The position numbers were made by a program, and so were the translations under genes. From contig JBASEY010000029.1 in the NCBI GenBank assembly GCA_049652745.1, positions 124,001 to 188,000 on the forward strand: a stretch of 64,000 nt of DNA, given 5' to 3'. Source of the DNA: JBASEY01 sp049652745. Its GTDB lineage: Bacteria; CSSED10-310. Shown one piece after another: positions 8,281 to 16,930 of the stretch. Within the stretch, counting starts at the first letter, position 1, and every line of letters begins with the position of its first letter. Under the pieces are notes generated by a model that was not told where the DNA came from, did not search any database, and was given only the letters and a program-made list of their open reading frames with translations.

Positions 8281-9263
8281 AAAGCAAAATCTCTGTGACC
8301 TTGTTTTGCAGCTTCATTTTCATTTGTCTTTTTCATTCAACCCTTTCGCTGGCATTTGAATTCGCGGCGACGGCTGAAACCGAAAAAGTTCGTTACCGAA
8401 TTGGAGACAGGATAACGCTGCTGATTCGAGCCGAAACTTCTGATGAAATGCGGGTTCTATTTCCGGGCGAGACGGTCGATGTATCTCCTTTTACACTGCT
8501 GAACTACCAAATTCTCGCACCGGAACGCACATTGGACGGGCTCCGGGAAACATTGGAATTGACGCTCAGCATTTATCGGACAGGTGAGTTTGAAATTCCT
8601 GCTATCGAGGTCGTCTGGGTTTCAAAAGACGGCACCAAGCACAGCGCCTTGACACAAAAGCAATATATCGTTATTGAATCCATTCTGAATAAGGACGATG
8701 CGCAACCTCGAGCTACTAAACCCGTTGTCGATGTCAAAGCGAGGGGTCGCTTTGTAATTGCGGCGTTGACCGGCATAATACTGTCTATTTTATTGATTTA
8801 TTTGGCGGTCAGACAGATTGGCAAGTGGAAAAGACGTGAAATAATCGATAGCTTTCAACCTGAGCCATTAAAACCGGCTGATCAGGAAGCATTGGAAGCT
8901 CTGGAAGAGCTTCGCACAAGTCAATATCTGGCAAAAGGGGAAATAAAGAAGTATTTCATTCGGCTGACGGAGATATTAAAAACATATATCGGACGACGAT
9001 TTGCTTTCAATGCAATCGAGCACACGACGGGAGAAATCCGTATCGATATGAGGGGGTTGAGTATCGATCCCGGGATTCAGACGGATACCCTGCAGATACT
9101 CGATTTGGCCGATATGGTGAAATTTGCGAAGTTTTTACCGACAGATGAACAATGTCGACAAGCCATGGATGATACCGAGAAAATCATCCATCGAACACAG
9201 GATGTGATTGGCTCCAGGAGTGTCGAATTTGAATTGAAATCGAAAAAGGCGGCTTCTGTATGA
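8277..9263 (+). CDS. BatD-like/DUF4381-type membrane protein of the Bat operon
   Basis: 328 residues. A signal peptide spans residues 1-26, then an Ig-like periplasmic domain of about 120 residues (KVRYRIGDRITLLI ... TGEFEIPAIEV), as in BatD. One membrane helix lies near 160-180 (FVIAALTGIILSILLIYLAV). A cytoplasmic helical domain follows (EALEELRTSQYLAKGEIKKYF, then LTEILKTYIGRRF), which is the pattern of the DUF4381 tail. It is the position-specific third gene between the DUF58 gene and BatA in many Bat operons. Exact function is unknown; it probably bridges the cytoplasmic MoxR/DUF58 pair with periplasmic Bat proteins. Overlaps of four bases occur at both ends. Confidence 0.75.
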   Translation: MKSKISVTLFCSFIFICLFHSTLSLAFEFAATAETEKVRYRIGDRITLLIRAETSDEMRVLFPGETVDVSPFTLLNYQILAPERTLDGLRETLELTLSIYRTGEFEIPAIEVVWVSKDGTKHSALTQKQYIVIESILNKDDAQPRATKPVVDVKARGRFVIAALTGIILSILLIYLAVRQIGKWKRREIIDSFQPEPLKPADQEALEALEELRTSQYLAKGEIKKYFIRLTEILKTYIGRRFAFNAIEHTTGEIRIDMRGLSIDPGIQTDTLQILDLADMVKFAKFLPTDEQCRQAMDDTEKIIHRTQDVIGSRSVEFELKSKKAASV

Positions 9264-10297
9264 CATTCAGATTTGCTGATCCGGTTGCATTACTGCTTTT
9301 ATCGGTTATTCCTGTCATTGTATTTATCTGGAAATTCGCCAAAGACAAACAAATCAATCTGGCCTATCCTGTTACTGAAACATTGGCAAACATACCTGGG
9401 GCGATTTCTCGTTACCCTCTCTTTATTCTCCGCTTTATGCGGGGAGCGGCGATTGTTCTAGTGATATTGGCCGCTGCTCGCCCTCAAAGCGGTGAAGTCA
9501 AAGAAATCATTTATTCAGAAGGCATCGACATCGTTTTGGCTCTGGATATTTCCGGCTCGATGAAAGCATTGGATTTTCAACCATTGAACCGTTTGGAGGT
9601 CGCCAAAAATGTGATGGCTTCATTTATTGAAGCAAGAAAACATGATCGCATTGGATTGGTTTTATTCGGTGGTGAAGCATTCACAGCATGTCCTCTTACA
9701 CTGGATCATCAATTATTGACGACCTTTTTAGACCAGGCCCAGATAGGTATGGTTGAAGAACGGACTGCAATCGGTAAAGCGATTGCCACATCCCTCAATC
9801 GACTGAGAATTCGCCCGGAGTCCCAAAGAAACCCCCTTCTCCAGCATGCTTCAGATGAAAACGTAAAAGATAATAAGGTGATTATCCTCGCAACGGATGG
9901 AGTGAACAATGTATTTACTGGAATGGACCCTTTAACGGCGGCCCGGGCAGCTCAAGCGTTGAATATTCGCATCTATACAATCGGAATCGGCAGCCAGGGC
10001 ATGGCGCCGTACCCTCATCCCCGTTATCCCGGCAGATATATCCAGATTCCTGCGGATCTAGATGAAGAGACGTTGCGGGAAATCGCATCGATTACCAAAG
10101 GCGAATATTTCAGGGCCGAAAACAAAAACAGTCTTGAAACAATTTTCGGCATTATCGATAAAATGGAAAAAACAAAGATAGAAAGTTACACTTTTATCCG
10201 TTATTCAGAGCGTTTTTATCTGTTTTTAATTCCAGCTTTTCTGCTTTTCGCTGGGGAGCTTATTCTGAAGCTAACGCTGTTTCGGAGGATTCCGTAA
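9260..10297 (+). CDS. batA: BatA-like VWA membrane protein
   Basis: 345 residues. Two N-terminal membrane helices (about 8-26 and 57-73) precede a VWA domain with an intact MIDAS motif D96-x-S98-x-S100 (LALDISGSM), a downstream threonine region and the ILATDGVNN aspartate. A further membrane helix lies at the C-terminus (FYLFLIPAFLLFAGELIL). This is the BatA architecture of the Bacteroides aerotolerance operon, whose exact molecular role is not settled. It overlaps the preceding gene by four bases, and its stop codon shares one base with the batB ATG (TAATG). Confidence 0.9.
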   Translation: MTFRFADPVALLLLSVIPVIVFIWKFAKDKQINLAYPVTETLANIPGAISRYPLFILRFMRGAAIVLVILAAARPQSGEVKEIIYSEGIDIVLALDISGSMKALDFQPLNRLEVAKNVMASFIEARKHDRIGLVLFGGEAFTACPLTLDHQLLTTFLDQAQIGMVEERTAIGKAIATSLNRLRIRPESQRNPLLQHASDENVKDNKVIILATDGVNNVFTGMDPLTAARAAQALNIRIYTIGIGSQGMAPYPHPRYPGRYIQIPADLDEETLREIASITKGEYFRAENKNSLETIFGIIDKMEKTKIESYTFIRYSERFYLFLIPAFLLFAGELILKLTLFRRIP

Positions 10298-11400
10298 TGG
10301 AATGGGGGGTAACTGGAATAGCAAAAACTATATGGCAGTTGTCCTGGCTGGCGCTTCCGGCTCTGATACTGTTGTTTATTGTAAATCATAAATATCGCAA
10401 GAGCCGAATCAAACGATTTGGTGATCCTCGCCTGCTCTATACCACGATGTCGGATGAACTTTGGAGGAATTCGGATCATGCAGAACGTGCTCGTTCCGAA
10501 AGTCCTGAACATCGTATGAGGCTGATTAAAAAAGGATTTCAGAATCGTGAAACAATAAAAGCCTTACTTGTTACGGCGGCATCGATATTCATGTTGATGG
10601 CTCTTGGCAGGCCGCAATGGGGGACAAGACAAGAACTGCTTCATCAGTCAGGCATCGATTTGGTTTTATGCGTGGATACATCGGAATCGATGAAAGCCCA
10701 AGATATTGCTCCTGATCGAATCGAAAAAGCCGCCAGTATGATAGCATCTCTGTTATCCGAGTTGGATGGTCACAGAGTCGGATTAGTGAGTTTTGCGACG
10801 ACAACGCGCGTTCACAGCCCATTGACACTGGATTACCGAGTGATTCGCAGCATAATGGATTATAGTCTGAATATGGGTCCCGGCACAGATATCGAAGCGG
10901 CTATTGAAGCATGTTTGAAAGTGCTGCAAGGATCAGAAGTTAGAAGCAAAGCGATTGTTGTGATCAGTGACGGCGAAGATCATGGCGGCAACATTGACAA
11001 AGCGATAAGAAACGCTAATAAGGCGGGAGTGAAAATATATACGCTGGGATTAGGCACTTTGGAAGGCGCGCCTATTCCTGAAGGCGACGGCAATGATGGA
11101 GGATATAAGCGATATAAAGGTGAACTGGTCTGGTCAAAGCTCGAGGAAGAAACTTTGATTCGCATTGCTGAAAGCACTGGTGGGCGTTATTATCGCTCGA
11201 CACCGGCGGAAATGGAAATAATAAGCTTGGCGAATGAAATAAAAAATCTCGAAAAGACTGAATTCTCTCAAACAGTAACAACGCACCGAGAGGATCAATT
11301 CGGAATATTCCTACTCATAGCGGCATTCTTTTTAAGTATCGATGCTGTTTTGAATCGTATGGGATTGATTCGATGGGAGGAGAATGATGGAGTTGTTTAA
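10297..11400 (+). CDS. batB: BatB-like VWA membrane protein
   Basis: 367 residues. It has the same plan as BatA: N-terminal helices, then a VWA domain with MIDAS D127-x-S129-x-S131 (LCVDTSESM) and VVISDGEDHGG, then a terminal helix (FGIFLLIAAFFLSIDAVL). An insert of about 30 residues between the two N-terminal helices distinguishes it from BatA. The two are likely paralogues that pair through their VWA domains. The end overlaps batC. Confidence 0.9.
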   Translation: MEWGVTGIAKTIWQLSWLALPALILLFIVNHKYRKSRIKRFGDPRLLYTTMSDELWRNSDHAERARSESPEHRMRLIKKGFQNRETIKALLVTAASIFMLMALGRPQWGTRQELLHQSGIDLVLCVDTSESMKAQDIAPDRIEKAASMIASLLSELDGHRVGLVSFATTTRVHSPLTLDYRVIRSIMDYSLNMGPGTDIEAAIEACLKVLQGSEVRSKAIVVISDGEDHGGNIDKAIRNANKAGVKIYTLGLGTLEGAPIPEGDGNDGGYKRYKGELVWSKLEEETLIRIAESTGGRYYRSTPAEMEIISLANEIKNLEKTEFSQTVTTHREDQFGIFLLIAAFFLSIDAVLNRMGLIRWEENDGVV

Positions 11401-12256
11401 AAAACGAAATAAACCTGTTCAACTCCTAATATTCAGTCTTTTACTATTTGGATTGTGTGGGTTCCACTGGTGGGATCCTGTCGCCAAATGGGTGGAAAAG
11501 GGTAATAAAGCCTTAGGTGCGAACGAATATGAAGTGGCGGAGAAAGCATATAAGAAGGCTGCCGAAAAGTCTCCTGGGGATCAACGTATTCAACATAACC
11601 AAGGCCTTTTAGCCTATGCAGAGGAAAAATTTGACGAAGCCGTTGATTTGTTCGATCAGGCTTCAAAAAGCGAGAATCCTGAACTGAAGAGCAGTTCTTT
11701 GTATAATCGAGGATGTGCTTATATGCAGTCCGGCGAGTTGGACAAAGCGGCTGAATCATTTATTGGAGCCTTGAAGATCGATCCGGATGACGAGGATGCA
11801 AAGGTGAACCTCGAGATGGTATTGGATGTATTGGCTGAAATGCCGACACCAACGCCGGAAATGTCGGAAGGAGATGATGAATCGAAGTCGCCGGATTCAA
11901 CACCGACACCGGATATGGAACAGACACCGGATGCCGATCAAGAGCAGACGTCAGATACTGATCAGACGCAAGATGATAATGATAGTGATGAGGAAACCAC
12001 GCCGACGCCGGAAGTTCAACCGGTCGTTGACTCGGAGAGTGAACTGACGCCTACGCCGACCGAGTCGCCGGAAGCTCAAGAACACCTGCCGGAACAAGCC
12101 ACTCCGACGCCTGAAGAATCCCATCAGGATGGGATCATGAGCCAGAGTGAAGCTGAGCGTCTACTGGATGCTCAGGAAGAAGATGAAATGAGTATCTTGA
12201 AAAAGTTGCATCAACTGCCATCTCCAGATGATCGAAATATCGAAAAGGACTGGTGA
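11387..12256 (+). CDS. batC: BatC-like TPR protein with Thr/Pro/acidic linker
   Basis: About 289 residues. I chose the second of two adjacent ATGs because GGAGGAG ends four bases before it; ATG 11384 is almost on top of the site. A signal sequence or anchor lies at the N-terminus (LLIFSLLLFGLCGF). TPR units follow to about residue 145 (WVEKGNKALGANEYEVAEKAYKKA). A linker of about 110 residues is rich in P-T-P, E and D (repeats such as PTPTPE and ATPTPEE). The last 30 residues contain ERLLDAQEEDEMSILKK, a conserved short BatC tail. The gene overlaps batB and sits three bases before batD. Confidence 0.85.
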   Translation: MELFKKRNKPVQLLIFSLLLFGLCGFHWWDPVAKWVEKGNKALGANEYEVAEKAYKKAAEKSPGDQRIQHNQGLLAYAEEKFDEAVDLFDQASKSENPELKSSSLYNRGCAYMQSGELDKAAESFIGALKIDPDDEDAKVNLEMVLDVLAEMPTPTPEMSEGDDESKSPDSTPTPDMEQTPDADQEQTSDTDQTQDDNDSDEETTPTPEVQPVVDSESELTPTPTESPEAQEHLPEQATPTPEESHQDGIMSQSEAERLLDAQEEDEMSILKKLHQLPSPDDRNIEKDW

Positions 12257-12259
12257 TCA

Positions 12260-14131
12260 ATGAATTGTGTGCAACGCTTCATTCTATCGGTTGTAAAGTT
12301 GACGATATTGGCCACGCTTGCATTCCCAACCTTGGCTGCCGGGAATTATACGTTGACGGCTCGAGTGGACCGTGATCAAGTGACTCTCTATGAGCGAATC
12401 ACCTACACTCTGACGATTGAATCCGATTCCAGAAATATTCCGGATCCTAGTTTACCAGACTTCAATGGCTTTCGAACTCTCGGGTCACCCAGAACTTCAA
12501 GCCAGTTCAGTTGGGTAAACGGCCGAGTCCAAAATTCACGAACCCTGTCTTATCTGCTCGAAGCGCGTACTGAAGGTCGTTATACATTGTCTCCGGCTAA
12601 AATAAATGCCGACGGTAAAGAGTTCTTGTCAAATCCGGTTGTCATAACAGTGGTCAAGCCGGGCGTTCAAAGAGAGCCTATAAAAGAAGATGATCAAATC
12701 GTCAAACAGATTGCTCCTCAGTCGATGGATAATCTATTTGTCGAGTTGTATATCGATAATACAGAGCCTTATGTGGCTGAACCCATTCGTGCATCCCTGC
12801 ATGTATTCACCAGGCTGACTATTCGAGATTATGGTATACAGGAAGAGCCCGAATACCAGGGGTTTTGGACTGAACCGGTAGACAGGCCTGTTCAACAGCA
12901 GCTTACGACCAGATATATCAATAATGTTGAATATGGAGAAGCCAATATTTATGAAATTGTATTGTACCCCACCGTCAGCGGAGAGTTGGTGATTCCTCCA
13001 CTGATAGTTGCTTTTCAGGTGCAGGACAGGCAAAGAGATCCTTTCGATCAATTTTTCAATTCGCCTTTTCAATCGAGCTTCTTTGGCTTTCGCACCATCA
13101 CAAGAAGCTCTAAAACGGCTGTAATAAAAGTGCGCCCGCTTCCCAATGCGGGTAAGCCGGTTGACTTCAATGGCGCAGTGGGACAATTCAAGCTCGAATC
13201 CTCCATCAAAGATAAAACGGTCAAGGTCGGTGAGGCCATAATTATAACTTTAACGCTATCAGGGAACCATGGGATGAAAACGATCGCTCCACCCAAAGCT
13301 CCAACATTGTCGGATTTCAAAGTATTCGATCCAAAATCGAGTGATATTTCACCTGATCCTGAAATACCCGGATGGCAAACACGTTCATTCGATTACATTT
13401 TTGTCCCTTATCAGGCCGGCGATTATACCATCCCGGGTTTTTCTTTTTCTTATTTCGATGCAGATGCGGAAGCTTATAAAACATTGATGACAGATTCTTT
13501 TCCTGTATCCGTCACATCAGCGCCCGGCGGATTATATTCGAGTTCAACACGTGTGGAAGGCAAAGAAATCACTCTGCTGAATGTCGATACCAGGTATATC
13601 AAAACGGCCTTGCCAATCGTCCATTATGTGGATCCTTATAAGAGGAGCTGGTTTTTTTGTTGTTTGGCAGCTCCATTCCTGGTAGTGCCTTTGATTTTGG
13701 CTGTCAGTGCACGAAAGCGCCGATTGGAAGGCGATGAAATTTTTGCCCGTGAAGTGAGAGCACGTTCAGTTTCGGAGAAAAGGCTTTCGGAAGCGAAAAA
13801 AGCCTGGAAAAACGGGGATTTTCACATTGCCTTGGATGCTACAGCCAGGGCTTTTTCTCAGTATTTGGCTGATCGAATGGGCCTGCCTCGTGGCGGTATT
13901 ACCTTAAAAAGGGTTGAAGAAATACTATTGAATACGTGCCTGGAAAAAGCGGAAATAAATCAGATAAGCCAGTATTGGAACAATTTGGATGCTGTCAGAT
14001 ACAGCCCTGTCGAACTATCGGCCGGGAGTGTTGAAAGGGTTATTGAGGACGGTCGGAAAATTATTGAAAGGCTTGAAAAGGTTAAACTGAAAAAGAAAAA
14101 GTCGTCTGCCATTTCTGTGGAGGTAAATTGA
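12260..14131 (+). CDS. batD: BatD-like oxygen-tolerance protein
   Basis: 623 residues. A signal peptide covers about 1-26, followed by the BatD domain of repeated Ig-like beta-sandwiches (YTLTARVDRDQVTLYERITY, PYVAEPIRASL, TVKVGEAIIITLTL). A membrane helix lies near 471-490 (WFFCCLAAPFLVVPLILAV). The tail is cytoplasmic and helical with AFSQYLADRMGLPRGGIT. Length and order match BatD. The previous gene encodes a smaller protein of the same design, so the operon carries two related membrane bridges. Confidence 0.9.
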   Translation: MNCVQRFILSVVKLTILATLAFPTLAAGNYTLTARVDRDQVTLYERITYTLTIESDSRNIPDPSLPDFNGFRTLGSPRTSSQFSWVNGRVQNSRTLSYLLEARTEGRYTLSPAKINADGKEFLSNPVVITVVKPGVQREPIKEDDQIVKQIAPQSMDNLFVELYIDNTEPYVAEPIRASLHVFTRLTIRDYGIQEEPEYQGFWTEPVDRPVQQQLTTRYINNVEYGEANIYEIVLYPTVSGELVIPPLIVAFQVQDRQRDPFDQFFNSPFQSSFFGFRTITRSSKTAVIKVRPLPNAGKPVDFNGAVGQFKLESSIKDKTVKVGEAIIITLTLSGNHGMKTIAPPKAPTLSDFKVFDPKSSDISPDPEIPGWQTRSFDYIFVPYQAGDYTIPGFSFSYFDADAEAYKTLMTDSFPVSVTSAPGGLYSSSTRVEGKEITLLNVDTRYIKTALPIVHYVDPYKRSWFFCCLAAPFLVVPLILAVSARKRRLEGDEIFAREVRARSVSEKRLSEAKKAWKNGDFHIALDATARAFSQYLADRMGLPRGGITLKRVEEILLNTCLEKAEINQISQYWNNLDAVRYSPVELSAGSVERVIEDGRKIIERLEKVKLKKKKSSAISVEVN

Positions 14132-14132
14132 T

Positions 14133-14897
14133 ATGCGGCGGACTGTTTTTGCAGCATCTTTGATAACGCTGCTTTTTATACCTTTGGGATATGCTGAAAC
14201 AAGCTTTGATGCCCTGTTTCAAAGGGGTAATCAACATTTTCAGGCAGGTGATTTTGAACAGGCCCGAGATGCTTATAATTCAATTGTCCAGCAGGGAATT
14301 CGCAACGCCAAAGTATACTATAACCTTGGTAATTGTTACATCAGCTTAGGGGATATCGGGCAATCTATTCTTTTTTATCGTCGAGCGTTGAAAATAGACT
14401 ATCGTGACAAAGACGTCCTGACAAATCTGGATTTGGTGCGCAAGTTGGTCAGTTCAGAGTCGAATGTGGAAAAAACACAGGGTTTTTATTCTGGATTCAT
14501 AGATTTTGCCAGGCAGGTAGGAGTCGGAAATTTAGCCGTAATCACTATTGTGTTTTGGTTTTTGTCATCGACTTTGTTCGTTGCCGGGTTTGTAATCAGG
14601 ATTCGTCGTCATAAAAAACGTGCCTATCGGTCAGCCCTGGTCACATTGATGATCACTCTCATTGCAGCCTTATTTCTAGGGAGCTTGGTTTATGACAATG
14701 AATATGTCGTTTATGCTGTTGCGATCGGCGAGCCAACAACCGCTCGCAGTGGTCCCGGGGAGCATTTTTCTCCGATATTTGATCAGATTCCCGGTTTTGA
14801 GATGACTGTCAAAAGGCAGCAAGAAGGATGGGCTGAAGTGGTTTTATCGAATGGATACACAGCTTGGGTTCCTGCTGAGTCGATCGAGATCATATAA
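14133..14897 (+). CDS. batE: BatE-like TPR and SH3-domain membrane protein
   Basis: 254 residues. A signal peptide (about 1-20) is followed by TPR units (LFQRGNQHFQAGDFEQARDA, YYNLGNCYISLGD). Two membrane helices are at about 128-150 and 165-190. The last 60 residues form a bacterial SH3 domain (ARSGPGEHFSPIFDQIPG then GWAEVVLSNGYTAWVP). This is the BatE architecture and the last gene of the operon. It starts one base after the batD stop and is followed by a hairpin. Confidence 0.88.
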   Translation: MRRTVFAASLITLLFIPLGYAETSFDALFQRGNQHFQAGDFEQARDAYNSIVQQGIRNAKVYYNLGNCYISLGDIGQSILFYRRALKIDYRDKDVLTNLDLVRKLVSSESNVEKTQGFYSGFIDFARQVGVGNLAVITIVFWFLSSTLFVAGFVIRIRRHKKRAYRSALVTLMITLIAALFLGSLVYDNEYVVYAVAIGEPTTARSGPGEHFSPIFDQIPGFEMTVKRQQEGWAEVVLSNGYTAWVPAESIEII

Positions 14898-14900
14898 TTA

Positions 14901-14925
14901 AAGCCGACCTGTTGGTGGTCGGCTT
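14901..14925 (+). terminator. Hairpin terminator between batE and rpsU
   Basis: A perfect 9-bp stem AAGCCGACC / GGTCGGCTT with a 7-base loop lies directly after the batE stop and before the convergent rpsU stop. There is no long T run on the plus strand. On the minus strand the stem is followed by an A/T-rich stretch. It may serve both genes. Confidence 0.7.
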
Positions 14926-14951
14926 CAATATCACTCAGTATAAAGCGGTAA

Positions 14952-15140
14952 TCAGTGACTTGTTTGCTCACGCCGTCGGCGGCGCAAGGCAGCAGCTCGT
15001 TTGCGACGTTTCTGCGCACTGGGTTTTTCAAAATGGCGCTTCTTTTTCAGGTCGGATGTAATACCCTCCTTGTCCATTTTTTTCTTTAAAACCCGAATGG
15101 CTTTGTCGAGCTTGTTATCGACTACTCTTACGAATATCAC
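14952..15140 (-). CDS. rpsU: 30S ribosomal protein S21
   Basis: 62 residues with a GTG start preceded by GAGGTG. The sequence begins IFVRVVDNKLDKAIRVLKKK, then HFEKPSAQKRRKRAAALRRR, the full S21 signature including the basic tail. S21 binds the small subunit near the anti-Shine-Dalgarno region and helps initiation. It is monocistronic, with its own promoter between it and tcdA. Confidence 0.96.
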   Translation of the reverse strand: MIFVRVVDNKLDKAIRVLKKKMDKEGITSDLKKKRHFEKPSAQKRRKRAAALRRRRREQTSH

Positions 15141-15214
15141 TGAATCACCTCGCTTTCATCATATTCGGCCGGTGGGAGCATTATTGCGGTTCAGTTACCC
15201 ATCCAAGCGAAGCG

Positions 15215-15243
15215 ATAGTAAACCCTCGATAGGTATGAGTCAA
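15215..15243 (-). promoter_or_regulatory. Sigma-70-type promoter for rpsU
   Basis: On the minus strand TTGACT (15238-15243), a 17-base spacer and TACTAT (15215-15220) lie 75 bases before the rpsU start codon, in the only space between tcdA and rpsU. Five of six -35 bases and four of six -10 bases match consensus. Confidence 0.6.
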
Positions 15244-15245
15244 GT

Positions 15246-15983
15246 TTATTTTTCCGCAATAGACTTGATAACACAATCTGCTGCAAGAAGGCCGAAAATC
15301 TGAATTATCGGACTATAGCTGCCTAATGGCGGCCTTGGCCTGCCTCGTGAAATGTCACTGTTCGAATTGGTCTGCAACTCTGAAACACGCCTGTTCATTT
15401 CAGTCGAAAAAACACAGGTTATGCCCTGTTTGATGCCGCGACGGCCCAATCTTCTGCGCACAATTCGAGCCAACCGACAGACTGTCGTAGCGCTTATGTC
15501 CGCAACTGAAATATGATTAAAACTTGTTTTATAAGCTGCTCCCATGGCGGAAACCACTGGTATGGCATGGCTGTGGCAGTAGGTTAAAAGCTCTATCTTA
15601 GGAAGAACCGCATCGATAGCGTCAATGACATAGTCCGGTTTGGGATGCAGCAATTCTTGGGCGGTTTCCACGTGAAAGAAAGCCTTGATTGCCGATATGT
15701 CCAGAAAGGGATTTATCTCAAGAAAACGCTCTTTTGCTGCGTCGACTTTATTTCTTCCAAGGGTGGAGTCCAGAGCGATTATTTGGCGGTTGATGTCCGT
15801 TATGCGAACGGTATCTGTATCGATTATACGAAGATGACCGATTCCTGATCTGACAAGAGCTTCCGCTGCAATACCTCCAACACCGCCAAGTCCAACAACG
15901 GTTACGTACGAGCGAGAAAGCCTGGAAACAACCTCTTCCCCCAATACGAGTTTCAATCTTGCAAATCGTTCATTTTGTTTCAT
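15246..15983 (-). CDS. tcdA: tRNA threonylcarbamoyladenosine dehydratase TcdA (CsdL)
   Basis: 245 residues, E1-like ThiF fold. The ATP-binding motif is GLGGVGGIAAEALVRSG and the DTDTVRITDINRQ loop carries the Arg/Asp that adenylate the substrate. YVIDAIDAV and SAMGAAYKTS follow as in YgdL/TcdA. The enzyme cyclises t6A37 in ANN-decoding tRNAs to ct6A. No ubiquitin-like partner is nearby, which favours TcdA over MoeB/ThiF. The ATG lies two bases after the tatD stop, so the two are probably co-translated. Confidence 0.88.
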   Translation of the reverse strand: MKQNERFARLKLVLGEEVVSRLSRSYVTVVGLGGVGGIAAEALVRSGIGHLRIIDTDTVRITDINRQIIALDSTLGRNKVDAAKERFLEINPFLDISAIKAFFHVETAQELLHPKPDYVIDAIDAVLPKIELLTYCHSHAIPVVSAMGAAYKTSFNHISVADISATTVCRLARIVRRRLGRRGIKQGITCVFSTEMNRRVSELQTNSNSDISRGRPRPPLGSYSPIIQIFGLLAADCVIKSIAEK

Positions 15984-15985
15984 GA

Positions 15986-16750
15986 TCAGATTCCTAATAG
16001 ATTAAACGTATTCTGAATGATGATTTGCTCTAAATCTGCCTCGGATATCTTTCGAAGAGATGCGAGGATGTCTAAAACATCGTAAATCTCCCAAGGATTA
16101 CAAATGGTTCCGTCTCGGTTTTTCCCGTATGGGGCATCCGTTTCCAGAACAATACGGTCTGTTGGAACCCCGGAAGCCAGAGTCTGAAGACGATGTCGTC
16201 GCTGATCGAACAGGTCGGGTCCGAGACCGACATAGAGGCCTAAATCAAGATATTCTTGTGCGATTTCTATGGAGCAAGAAATTCTATGGATAACTCCTTT
16301 GAGCGGTTTGGTTTTAAAAAAAGATTTCAAAATTTGTAAACATCGATCATGAGCTCTGACACAATGAATGATTACGGGGAGTTCCCAATTTGCTGCAAGA
16401 ATAAGCTGCTCGTGAAACGCTTTTTCCTGTGCATCCAGGGCTGGAGCTCCCGGCCTTTTATCAAGCCCGATCTCCCCAATAGCCGAAACGGGAATTTTGT
16501 TGTAAATGTCGATCAGTTCACGCGTGATTGGAGTATTTTGAGGAAGGTGAAGCGGATGAATTCCTATGGCGACAGGAAGCGATGGGTATGTTGTTTTAAG
16601 AGCGATGATTCGTTGACATGATTCAAGATTATAGGCAGGTACCAAAGCAGTATGAATTCGGTGATTGGCCATGAGATGAAAAACACGTTCCGGGCACGAG
16701 ATATAAGGTCGATCGGTGAAATGAAAATGTGTATCGCTCAAGCGTGCCAT
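15986..16750 (-). CDS. TatD-family metal-dependent deoxyribonuclease
   Basis: About 254 residues from ATG 16750. A TTG at 16786 would add 12 residues, but TatD proteins normally start close to the first metal motif DTHFHF. Other metal and catalytic motifs are GEIGLD, PVIIHCVRA and ETDAPYG. Members remove nucleotides from DNA or D-aminoacyl groups from tRNA, depending on the subfamily. KRPGAPALDAQEKAFHEQ matches the position of a conserved dimer loop. The operon with tcdA is a common pairing. Confidence 0.88.
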   Translation of the reverse strand: MARLSDTHFHFTDRPYISCPERVFHLMANHRIHTALVPAYNLESCQRIIALKTTYPSLPVAIGIHPLHLPQNTPITRELIDIYNKIPVSAIGEIGLDKRPGAPALDAQEKAFHEQLILAANWELPVIIHCVRAHDRCLQILKSFFKTKPLKGVIHRISCSIEIAQEYLDLGLYVGLGPDLFDQRRHRLQTLASGVPTDRIVLETDAPYGKNRDGTICNPWEIYDVLDILASLRKISEADLEQIIIQNTFNLLGI

Positions 16751-16930
16751 AAGCGTTACGATAAAGTTTTCGATGAGATTCGTCAATTGTGAACGAGTTG
16801 AGGATTTCTTTGCAATACGGTAATTTGAGTGCCCAGATGTTGGAACTCGGTTCTATTGTCTGATTGGGAAGCCGGAAAAAATTGGTGATTAACAGAATCA
16901 GGAAATCCAATGTGAGGGGAGATCTGATTT

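Noticed and set aside
11826..12047. Arginine-rich open frame overlapping the BatC linker
   Set aside because: It is a frame-shifted reading of the repetitive Thr/Pro/acidic coding region with no start signal of its own.
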